The position numbers and the translations under genes are program-made. DNA of 39,065 nt from an uncultured Prevotellaceae bacterium (lineage in GTDB: Bacteria; Bacteroidota; Bacteroidia; Bacteroidales; Bacteroidaceae). This document shows, one piece after another, positions 1-6,625 of this stretch. Every line of letters starts with the position of its first letter. The first letter of the stretch is position 1. The notes under the pieces are model-generated. The model saw nothing but the letters and a program-made list of their open reading frames with translations, was not told the DNA's origin and ran no database searches. The stretch covers positions 1-39,065 of the forward strand of contig CALDLA010000097.1 of assembly GCA_937898415.1 (NCBI GenBank), read 5' to 3'.

Positions 1-325
1 ACGTATGCTGTCGATACTCCAGACCGAGGAAGGCATTCTTCACTTTCTCAGCCGTCACGAAGTTGTCACGGTCAACAATTTCCTTGTAATACTTGTCGAT
101 GCGGGCCTTGATCTTATCCAACTCCATATTGACGTTGCGGGCCATGACGCTCTTGCCAGTGGCACGACCGCCTTTGGTTTCCCAGAGGTCAGGCTTGCAG
201 TCCACTTTGCAACTGAACTGGCACTGTGTTCCGTCAACTGTGATACGACCCATTACGGGGTACGTTCCATCCTTCTTTAACTTCTCCCTCTTGAGGTAGA
301 AAATGATACTGTAGGTACTCTTCAT
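1..325 (-). CDS. Tyrosine recombinase/integrase, N-terminal part, cut by window edge
   Basis: The minus strand from the ATG at 323-325 reads open for 108 codons to the window edge. It begins MKSTYSIIFYLKREKLKK and continues with DGTYPVMGRITVDG and a short Cys-containing strand. This is the usual start of Bacteroidetes site-specific tyrosine recombinases: an arm-type DNA-binding domain of beta strands followed by a helical SAM-like core-binding region (the part rich in K, D and E after residue 60). The catalytic domain with its R-H-R-Y residues would lie to the left of the window and is not seen, so completeness cannot be judged. Such enzymes integrate and excise conjugative or mobilizable elements. 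A TAATTTTG box at 360-367 on the same strand fits as its -7 element. The odd repeat region to its right may or may not be related. Confidence 0.8.
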   Translation of the reverse strand, partial: MKSTYSIIFYLKREKLKKDGTYPVMGRITVDGTQCQFSCKVDCKPDLWETKGGRATGKSVMARNVNMELDKIKARIDKYYKEIVDRDNFVTAEKVKNAFLGLEYRQHT

Positions 326-359
326 TTTTACACTAATTTTATGTTTAACTTTCAGTTTG

Positions 360-367
360 CAAAATTA
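360..367 (-). promoter_or_regulatory. Bacteroidetes -7 box for the integrase gene
   Basis: The minus strand reads TAATTTTG here, matching the TAnnTTTG consensus, 35 bases before the integrase ATG. No clear TTTG was found at the expected -33 distance, so this is a single-box call. Confidence 0.5.
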
Positions 368-810
368 GTCAATGCCGAGCATCCGATTTCTACGCAAATC
401 TATTCAAATTTCGGCAACTCGTGCCAAAGTCGGTTCAATTTATCAAACTCGTTGAATATCAGCCGTTTCAGTGTCTGAAAGTAACCTATTTGCCTCGATT
501 TTCACAATTTCAGAAACAAGTTACGAATTAGATACTTAAATCTTTCCTTCATACCGTACTCAAGTTGCAGTCCACTGTTCTCATCATTCCGCAGTTTCCA
601 TCCAAATCCCCTGATTTGCAACGATTTTTCCGCTTTTCTCCTCTTTTGTTATCCGATGGCTGGTTTGTTGCAAATAAATGGCCTATATAGCATTGCTAAG
701 TGACCCATTTAGCATTCCTATCTCGGTAGGCGTGCAAAAAACGACTGTCCAATTGTCTCAATTGTCACAGGCGAGGCTAACTGTACTTTTTCTGCACAAA
801 TTTGCGTTTT
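368..810. other. Non-coding stretch, no gene seen
   Basis: AT-rich sequence without a credible reading frame on either strand. Only short repeats are visible: TAGCATT twice at about 690-716, and CAATTGTC twice at about 749-768. Their position between a recombinase gene and a chromosomal operon would suit an attachment site, but no duplicated core can be shown within the window. Confidence 0.5.
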
Positions 811-969
811 GACCTAACACCTAACATTTTCTTCGGAAACGCCTTTCTACAAAGGGAATGCGCGATGTTAGGTCTACTGGCAAGAGGTAACATAGAGGTA
901 ACATCAGAGGTAACATTTCCGATGTGTGAGGGACTCTATTCGAAAGGTGGCGGGTAGCGGGCCTGTAGG

Positions 970-996
970 TGCCGGGTAACGGAGCTTTACCCGGCA
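970..996. repeat. Perfect 10-bp hairpin inside the palindromic region
   Basis: TGCCGGGTAA at 970-979 and TTACCCGGCA at 987-996 are exact reverse complements around a 7-nt loop. There is no T-tract on either side, so it does not look like a simple terminator. Confidence 0.8.
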
Positions 997-1008
997 GCAA
1001 GCTCTGAG

Positions 1009-1046
1009 TTTAGTCGGAGCAAAGGGGGGAGTTTGCTCCGACTAAA
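1009..1046. repeat. Perfect 15-bp hairpin inside the palindromic region
   Basis: TTTAGTCGGAGCAAA at 1009-1023 and TTTGCTCCGACTAAA at 1032-1046 are exact reverse complements around an 8-nt G-rich loop (GGGGGGAG). The stem ends in A/T on both sides and could weakly terminate transcription in either direction, for instance of mutY on the minus strand. The lack of substitutions argues for recent origin or selection on the structure. Confidence 0.85.
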
Positions 1047-1199
1047 ACCACAAGGCCTCCGATGTTAGGTCTCATGTTAGGTCTATGTTACCTCTATGTT
1101 AGGTCTGATGTTACCTCTGAAAAAAGCTAAACGCCTTATACAGAGGCATTTCCGGAGAAAAATGTTAGGTCTTTACAAAGCAGGCTGGAAGGTGGCGAG

Positions 1200-2180
1200 T
1201 CAGGGCAAGGATTCGAGCAGGATTTCTATGAGGCGAGGAACGGCGTAGTCGTCGAGGACGGTCTCGGGAATCCAGAAATAGTCGGCGGGCAATGACGGAC
1301 GTTCGTCGGGTTCCCATAGATAGAAGTCGGCGTAAAGCACGCGATGGGTGAGGACGTGCTTCACGTTTTGGCGCAACAGGACGGCGCCCTGCGGAGAAAC
1401 ATCGGTGAGCAGCGGTTCGTAGAGGCCCTGCCAGATGTCACCCGAGGGACGGCGGCGGATGGCGGTCATCCCTTTATACCTTATATATACGTACTGGAAA
1501 CGGCGTTCGACGACCTTGAGCTTACGCAGTTTGACGGGCAACTGCCCTACCCTGCCCTCGCGCAATGCCACACAGGACTCGGCCAGCGGGCAGCAGTCGC
1601 AACGGGGACTGACGGGAGTACACTGGATGGCGCCGAAATCCATGATGGCCTGATTATAGGCGGAGGCCTGCCGACGGGGCAGCAATGACTGGGCCAGGGC
1701 AGCGAACTCGTGCTTGCCCTCGGTGGTGTTGATGGGGGTACTGACGCCGTAGTGGCGGCTCAGGACGCGGTAGACATTACCATCGACGACGGCGGCGGGA
1801 AGGTCGAAGGCGATGGAGCCGATGGCGGCGGCGGTGTAATCGCCGACACCTTTCAACGAGCGGAGGCCTTCGATCGTGGCAGGGAAACCACCACGCGTGG
1901 TGACCTGACGGGCGGCGGCGTGGAGATTACGGGCCCGGCTGTAGTAGCCCAAGCCCTGCCACTCGCGCAGCACTTCGTCCTCGGTGGCGGCGGCAAGGGC
2001 GTCGACCGTTGGCCAGCGGCGCATGAACCGTTCCCAGTAGGGGCGGCCCTGCTCGATGCGCGTCTGCTGCAGGATAATCTCCGATAGCCAGATGGCATAA
2101 GGATCACGCGTCAGTCGCCAAGGCAGTTCCCGGCCGTTCACCTGAAACCAGCGCAGCAGGGTGGTGGTAAAATCACTCAT
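1200..2180 (-). CDS. mutY: A/G-specific adenine DNA glycosylase MutY
   Basis: MutY removes adenine mispaired with 8-oxoguanine and so prevents G:C to T:A mutations. The 326-residue protein has the complete domain set. The catalytic Glu34 is in SEIILQQTR, the helix-hairpin-helix is LKGVGDYTAAAIG (109-121), and the catalytic Asp133 is in VVDGNVYRV. The 4Fe-4S loop has Cys187, Cys194, Cys197 and Cys203 in the standard C-x6-C-x2-C-x5-C spacing. After residue 220 comes the NUDIX-like domain that recognises 8-oxoG. Length is slightly short of the usual 340-360, as is common in Bacteroidales. The start lies 15 bp after the dacB stop on the same strand, so the two are probably cotranscribed. Confidence 0.97.
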   Translation of the reverse strand: MSDFTTTLLRWFQVNGRELPWRLTRDPYAIWLSEIILQQTRIEQGRPYWERFMRRWPTVDALAAATEDEVLREWQGLGYYSRARNLHAAARQVTTRGGFPATIEGLRSLKGVGDYTAAAIGSIAFDLPAAVVDGNVYRVLSRHYGVSTPINTTEGKHEFAALAQSLLPRRQASAYNQAIMDFGAIQCTPVSPRCDCCPLAESCVALREGRVGQLPVKLRKLKVVERRFQYVYIRYKGMTAIRRRPSGDIWQGLYEPLLTDVSPQGAVLLRQNVKHVLTHRVLYADFYLWEPDERPSLPADYFWIPETVLDDYAVPRLIEILLESLP

Positions 2181-2195
2181 CAGCGTCCTCCGTTG

Positions 2196-3395
2196 TCACT
2201 CCTGCTCACACAAAGCCTGACAGACGGCATCCTGAAAGGCGCGACCGTCAGCAATACGCATGACGCCCTGATTGATGATACAAAAAGCCAGCGCATGGCC
2301 ATTAGGCGCCACACAATAGCCCGCCAGCGACGAGATGCCCGTCAGCGTGCCGGTCTTGGCATAGACATTACGAGCAGCCAAGCCTTGTGTCATCCGGTTT
2401 TTCAGCGTACCATCGACACCGGCAACGGGCAACGAGGGCATCAGCACGGCATAGACACTACGGTTGAACCAGGCATAGCGCAACAGATAGACCTCCAATT
2501 CGGCTGACACATAATTATAAAGTGAAAGGCCGGAACCGTCGGCAACCTTATAGTCGCCGGGTTGCAGTCCCACCTTCTGAATCATCTTCCGCACCTTCGA
2601 GGCCGCCTGTCGCCCGGTAGCCGGCTGCCCGCCGGTACCAGCATCAATCTGGTAGAAGACCGACTCGGCAAAGAGGTTGTCGCTCTCTTTCATCATGGGT
2701 ATCAGAACCTCGCCCAGACTGTGACTGCGGCTGGTGATGAACGTCTTCTGGCGGCGGGACGAGGACGACGGGACATTGCGGTCGGCGAGGACAACGCCAG
2801 CGCGACGCAGCTCCCTGGCCAGCGCCTCGGTGAAATTATCCTTACGGTCGTAGAGCAGGGGCGTCAGTACGGGATTGTCGTCATCCCAACACCACCCCTC
2901 GCCCATGCGGTCGCTATCCTTGAACGACATGTCGGCCAGTATCCGCCCGCTAATCGTATCGACGCCCATGCGGCGCAACTGACTGACAAGGGCCGTCATG
3001 TCCGTACGGTCGAACAGAGGGTCCATTCCCCCCACACAATAAAGATTACCTTGCAGACAACCGCTGACGATGCTCCCGTCATAATAGAACGACGTCCTCA
3101 ACTGATAGTCGCCGCCCAGACGGTCGATAGCCGTAATGGCCGTCAACAGCTTCATGGTCGATGCCGGGCGCAGCGTCTGGCGATGGTTGAACGTATAAAG
3201 CGGGGCGTCGGCAGTCAGGTCGTAGACCATCAGTCCTACCTGCGACGTCTGGAGCACCTCGGACGTCAGCAGCAAGTCCAGCCGTTCGCGCAGGGTCTGA
3301 GGCCAAACAATCACGTCATTTGCCGGCTCATACGTCTGCGCCGACAATGCCAGACTAAGCCCCAAAGCAACAAAAAAAGTCAGAAAGTTCTTCAT
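2196..3395 (-). CDS. dacB: D-alanyl-D-alanine carboxypeptidase/endopeptidase (PBP4, peptidase S13)
   Basis: This is a periplasmic penicillin-binding protein that trims or cleaves peptidoglycan stem peptides. All three active-site motifs are present: SxxK as STMK (79-82), SxN as SDN (239-241) and KTG (348-350). The frame is open 32 codons further upstream, but the ATG at 3395 starts MKNFLTFFVALGLSLALSAQ, a clean signal peptide, and a -7 box (CAAAGGTA on the plus strand, 3404-3411) lies just before it, so the longer start would precede transcription. The resulting 399 residues are somewhat shorter than E. coli DacB (477), as usual in Bacteroidetes. It leads a likely dacB-mutY operon and is divergent from the GPH transporter. 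Confidence 0.93.
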   Translation of the reverse strand: MKNFLTFFVALGLSLALSAQTYEPANDVIVWPQTLRERLDLLLTSEVLQTSQVGLMVYDLTADAPLYTFNHRQTLRPASTMKLLTAITAIDRLGGDYQLRTSFYYDGSIVSGCLQGNLYCVGGMDPLFDRTDMTALVSQLRRMGVDTISGRILADMSFKDSDRMGEGWCWDDDNPVLTPLLYDRKDNFTEALARELRRAGVVLADRNVPSSSSRRQKTFITSRSHSLGEVLIPMMKESDNLFAESVFYQIDAGTGGQPATGRQAASKVRKMIQKVGLQPGDYKVADGSGLSLYNYVSAELEVYLLRYAWFNRSVYAVLMPSLPVAGVDGTLKNRMTQGLAARNVYAKTGTLTGISSLAGYCVAPNGHALAFCIINQGVMRIADGRAFQDAVCQALCEQE

Positions 3396-3403
3396 ATCGG
3401 CAG

Positions 3404-3411
3404 CAAAGGTA
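3404..3411 (-). promoter_or_regulatory. -7 box of dacB, very close to its start codon
   Basis: The minus strand reads TACCTTTG, ending 8 bases before the dacB ATG. A TTG lies 23 nt upstream (3435-3437). With initiation about 5-7 nt past the box, the 5' leader would be only a few nucleotides. Confidence 0.6.
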
Positions 3412-3498
3412 GGAAAAAAAACGGATATACGAAACAAAAAAGAGACAAATTCAAACATATATGAGATAATCTTGTTAATGACGTTCGACAATATTCAC

Positions 3499-3506
3499 TA
3501 ACTTTG
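3499..3506 (+). promoter_or_regulatory. -7 box of the GPH transporter gene
   Basis: TAACTTTG ends 10 bases before the ATG at 3517, implying a leader of only about 4-5 nt. A possible -33 TTG at 3472-3474 is 24 nt away, longer than the usual 19-21. Confidence 0.6.
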
Positions 3507-3516
3507 CACACAGAAT

Positions 3517-4953
3517 ATGTACAGCGAGCACATCCCCATCCGTGAGAAGGCAGGCTATTCACTTGGCGACGTGGCTGCCAATCTGGTGTTTCAGATGATA
3601 GTGGTCTATCAGCTGAAATTCTATACCGATGTTTTCGGCATAGAGGGAGCCCTGGCTGGTTCCATTCTTCTTATTGCGCGCGTAGTGGATGCTTTCGTCG
3701 ATCCCGTCGTTGGCATCATGACCGACCACACCCAGACCCGCTGGGGCAAGTACCGGCCGTGGATACTGTGGACGGCACTACCCTTCAGCGTGTTCTACGT
3801 GCTGGCCTTCATGAACCCCGGCATCGAGGACAAGGCGCTGCTGGCCCTCTACGCCACAGTGACGCACGTGCTGCTCATGGTGACCTACTCGCTGAACAAC
3901 ACGCCCTACGCCGCGCTGGGCGGCGTCATGACGGGGAGCATCAGCCAGCGTAACAGCCTGAACAACATCAGGTTCATAGGAGCCATGGTGGCCCAGATAG
4001 CCGTACTGGGACTGACCCTGCCGCTGGTGAGCAGTCTGGGACAGGGCAACGAAGCGAAGGGCTGGATGCTCACCATCAGCATATTTGCCGTCTGCTGCCT
4101 GGTGTGCAACCTCCTGGCCTTCTTCACGACCCGCGAACGCATCACCCCTCCCCCGCGTCAGCAGCAGAGCATCAAGAGCGACGTGGCCGAAGTGCTCAAC
4201 AGCCGTTCGTGGCGTTCGCTTTTCGTGCTGACGCTCTTCATCTTCATCTCCCTGTCGCTGTGGGGAGCATCCAGCAACTATTACTTCCGCCACTACGTTG
4301 ACCAGTACGAACTGCAGCAGTTCCTGTGCAGCTGGGGGCTGGACGTCAAGAGCGAAGCAGACGCCTATACCGTCGGTTTCTCGCTGTTCAGCGTCCTGGG
4401 AGCCGTCGTACAACTCATTGGCATTGCCACCTTGTCGCAACCCCTGGCCCGCCGTTATGGCAAGCACCAGACATTCATGGTGTGCCTGCCAGTGACGGCA
4501 CTCCTGACCGCCGCCTTCTTCCTGCCCATGCCTGGCGACATCGGCTGTATGTTCATCCTGTGCATCCTCAAGTCGCTGGCCTATGCCCCGACCATCCCCA
4601 TGCTGTGGAGCATGATAGGCGACGTGGCCGACCATATAGAATACGAACGCCACCGCCGCGCCACGGGTTTCTGCTTCTCAGGAATGGTGTTTGCCCTGAA
4701 GGCCGGCCTCGGACTGGGCGGTGCTTTGGCAGGCCTCATACTGAGCATCTTCGACTATATCCCCGGCGGCGGGTCCTACCAGAACGAGAGTGCCCTATGG
4801 GGCATCTGCATAGCCACCAGCATCATTCCCGCTATGCTGATGCTCGTGGGCGTAGGCGCCCTGTTCTACTATCCTATTACCAAGCAGTTCAACAAGGACA
4901 TGCAAGCCCAGCTGTCGTCAAGGCGGAAATTTCGCCTTCAGGAAGCTGACTAA
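3517..4953 (+). CDS. GPH-family (MelB-like) sugar:cation symporter
   Basis: This is a major-facilitator-type inner-membrane transporter of the glycoside-pentoside-hexuronide:cation symporter family, 478 residues with about twelve hydrophobic segments. Family marks include the N-terminal KAGYSLGDVAANLVFQ, the Asp-rich helix-2 segment RVVDAFVDPVVG, the loop MTDHTQTRWGKYRPW (the conserved RxGkyRPw after TM2), and a second-half segment SLAYAPTIPMLWSMIGDVADHIEY. In MelB the paired Asp residues of helix 2 and nearby bind the cation; the equivalent DAFVDP is present. Substrate cannot be read from sequence. Bacteroidetes members often carry xylosides, glucuronides or melibiose, and GH43 and CE1 enzymes occur elsewhere in this window. 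It stands alone, divergent from dacB. Confidence 0.92.
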   Translation: MYSEHIPIREKAGYSLGDVAANLVFQMIVVYQLKFYTDVFGIEGALAGSILLIARVVDAFVDPVVGIMTDHTQTRWGKYRPWILWTALPFSVFYVLAFMNPGIEDKALLALYATVTHVLLMVTYSLNNTPYAALGGVMTGSISQRNSLNNIRFIGAMVAQIAVLGLTLPLVSSLGQGNEAKGWMLTISIFAVCCLVCNLLAFFTTRERITPPPRQQQSIKSDVAEVLNSRSWRSLFVLTLFIFISLSLWGASSNYYFRHYVDQYELQQFLCSWGLDVKSEADAYTVGFSLFSVLGAVVQLIGIATLSQPLARRYGKHQTFMVCLPVTALLTAAFFLPMPGDIGCMFILCILKSLAYAPTIPMLWSMIGDVADHIEYERHRRATGFCFSGMVFALKAGLGLGGALAGLILSIFDYIPGGGSYQNESALWGICIATSIIPAMLMLVGVGALFYYPITKQFNKDMQAQLSSRRKFRLQEAD

Positions 4954-4998
4954 GTAAAAAAAACGCGGATAGTTGCAAGGTTTTCCAATTTATTTTTG

Positions 4999-5006
4999 TA
5001 CTTTTG
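4999..5006 (+). promoter_or_regulatory. -7 box of nadB
   Basis: TACTTTTG 23 bases before the nadB ATG matches TAnnTTTG exactly. TTG at 4973-4975 is 23 nt upstream and may be the -33 element. Confidence 0.65.
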
Positions 5007-5029
5007 CAACCGTTCAACGTTAGAAGACT

Positions 5030-6616
5030 ATGGTTTACAAATACGATTTCCTCATAATAGGTGCCGGCGTGGCCGGCATGAGCTATGCGCTGAAGGTGGC
5101 CCGTGCCAAGAAGGGCCGTGTGTGTCTCATCTGCAAGACCTCACTCGACGAGGCCAACACCTCGTTTGCGCAAGGCGGCGTAGCCAGCGTGACCAACCTG
5201 GCTGTCGACGACTTCGACAAGCATATCAATGACACCATGATAGCCGGTGACTACATCAGCGACCGAGCGGCCGTAGAACAGGTTGTGCGGAAAGCCCCTG
5301 AACAGATTCAGGAACTGGTTCAGTGGGGTGTCAACTTCGACCGCAAGGAAGACGGCACCTTCGACCTGCACCGTGAAGGCGGGCACTCCGAGTTCCGCAT
5401 CCTGCACCATGCCGACGACACGGGAGCCGAGATACAGCGGGGACTGATGGAAGCCGTCAGGAACAACCCCGACATTGACATCAAGGAGAACCACTTCGCC
5501 GTGGAAATCATCACCCAGCACCACCTTGGCGTTAGGGTGACAAGACGTTCGCCCAACATACAGTGCTACGGAGCCTACGTGCTGAACCCTGAGACGCAGA
5601 AAGTAGATACCTACCTGTCGAAGGTCACCGTCATGTGTACCGGCGGCTGCGGTGCCGTCTATCTGACCACCTCGAACCCCGTCATCGCCACGGGCGACGG
5701 CATCGCCATGGTCTATCGCGCCAAGGGAACGGTGGCCGACATGGAGTTCGTACAGTTCCACCCAACGGTGCTCCACAACCCCCAGGAGACCCACCCCGCC
5801 TACCTCATCACCGAGGCCATGCGTGGCTACGGCGGCATTCTGAAGCTGCCCAACGGCGAGACTTTCATGGAGAAATATGACGAGCGGCTGTCGTTGGCAC
5901 CGCGCGACATCGTGGCCCGCGCCATTGACAAGGAAATGAAGATTCACGGCATCGACCATGTCTGCCTCGACGTCACCCACAAAGACGCAGCCGAGACACG
6001 CCACCATTTCCCCAATATCTACCAGAAGTGTCTCTCCATAGGCATCGACATCACCCAGGACTACATCCCCGTCCGTCCCGCAGCCCACTATATGTGCGGC
6101 GGCATCAAGGTCGACCTCAACGGACAGTCCAGCATCGAGCGGCTCTACGCCCTCGGCGAGTGTTCGTGTACCGGACTGCACGGCGGTAACCGCCTGGCCT
6201 CGAACTCACTCATCGAGGCCGTCGTCTATGCCGACGCCGCTGCCAAGGACTCGCTGAACCACGTTGACCTCTACGACTTCAACGAGCGGGTGCCTGAGTG
6301 GAACGATGAGGGAACGATGACCAACGAAGAGAAAGTGCTCATCACGCAAAGTGTGAAAGAGGTCAACCAGATTATGGCCAATTACGTGGGTATCGTCCGC
6401 AGCGACCTCCGACTGCATCGCGCCTGGGACCGTCTTGACATGCTCTACGAAGAGACCGAGCGCCTCTTCAAGCGTGTCCGTGCCACCCGCGACATCTGCG
6501 AGCTGCGCAATATGATCAATGTGGGTTACCTCATCACCCGCTGGGCGCTGGAGCGCAAGGAGTGTCGCGGACTGCACTTCACCATCGACTACCCCGTACA
6601 CGCTTACGACAAATAA
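5030..6616 (+). CDS. nadB: L-aspartate oxidase NadB
   Basis: NadB is a cytoplasmic flavoenzyme oxidising L-aspartate to iminoaspartate, the first step of de novo NAD synthesis with NadA. The 528-residue protein starts with the FAD-binding GxGxxG motif (IIGAGVAGMSYA, 9-20). It carries the family blocks SFAQGGVASV, HREGGHSEFRILHHAD, FVQFHPTVL, the succinate-dehydrogenase-like RPAAHYMCGGIKVD, and GLHGGNRLASNSLIEAVVYA, followed by the C-terminal helical domain. NadB belongs to the same superfamily as SdhA/FrdA. The lack of an SDH partner, the length (SdhA is about 640) and the GGNRLASNSLIEA block favour NadB. No nadA or nadC is nearby. It converges on sprA with only 9 bp between stop codons and no terminator in the gap. 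Confidence 0.95.
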   Translation: MVYKYDFLIIGAGVAGMSYALKVARAKKGRVCLICKTSLDEANTSFAQGGVASVTNLAVDDFDKHINDTMIAGDYISDRAAVEQVVRKAPEQIQELVQWGVNFDRKEDGTFDLHREGGHSEFRILHHADDTGAEIQRGLMEAVRNNPDIDIKENHFAVEIITQHHLGVRVTRRSPNIQCYGAYVLNPETQKVDTYLSKVTVMCTGGCGAVYLTTSNPVIATGDGIAMVYRAKGTVADMEFVQFHPTVLHNPQETHPAYLITEAMRGYGGILKLPNGETFMEKYDERLSLAPRDIVARAIDKEMKIHGIDHVCLDVTHKDAAETRHHFPNIYQKCLSIGIDITQDYIPVRPAAHYMCGGIKVDLNGQSSIERLYALGECSCTGLHGGNRLASNSLIEAVVYADAAAKDSLNHVDLYDFNERVPEWNDEGTMTNEEKVLITQSVKEVNQIMANYVGIVRSDLRLHRAWDRLDMLYEETERLFKRVRATRDICELRNMINVGYLITRWALERKECRGLHFTIDYPVHAYDK

Positions 6617-6625
6617 TCCTCTTAC

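Larger units (their letters stand above)
811..1172. repeat. Large imperfect palindrome with ten 11-bp repeats
   Basis: Outer arms pair: about 819-850 (ACCTAACATTTTC, then TCGGAAACGCCT) matches the reverse complement of about 1141-1172. Between them are 11-mers ATGTTAGGTCT at 865, 1062, 1074, 1096 and 1162, ATGTTACCTCT at 1085 and 1108, and its reverse complement AGAGGTAACAT at 883, 894 and 906. Two degenerate copies lie at 811-827. Neighbouring copies start 11-12 bp apart, about one helical turn. The centre holds two perfect hairpins, listed separately. The element starts 28 bp past the mutY stop codon. It may be a non-autonomous palindromic element, a protein-binding array or a recombination site; the sequence alone does not decide. 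Confidence 0.8.

Noticed and set aside
690..768. Attachment site for the integrase
   Set aside because: Only 7-8 bp repeats are visible, and the other end of any element lies outside the window, so no core site can be shown.
865..1118. CRISPR-like array from the repeated 11-mers
   Set aside because: Repeats are only 11 bp, occur in both orientations and often abut directly; no spacers of regular length and no cas genes.
1060..1131. Small reading frame starting ATGTTAGGTCTC
   Set aside because: The frame only reflects the repeats (Met-Leu-Gly-Leu twice, then Cys-Tyr) and has no codon or homology support.
3778..4653. 291-codon minus-strand frame antisense to the GPH transporter
   Set aside because: Product is Gln/His/Glu-rich with no recognisable domain, while the plus strand encodes a clear transporter.
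5141..6181. 346-codon minus-strand frame antisense to nadB
   Set aside because: nadB has all family motifs on the plus strand; the antisense product has the Val/Gly/His/Asp bias typical of reverse-strand shadows in GC-rich genes.
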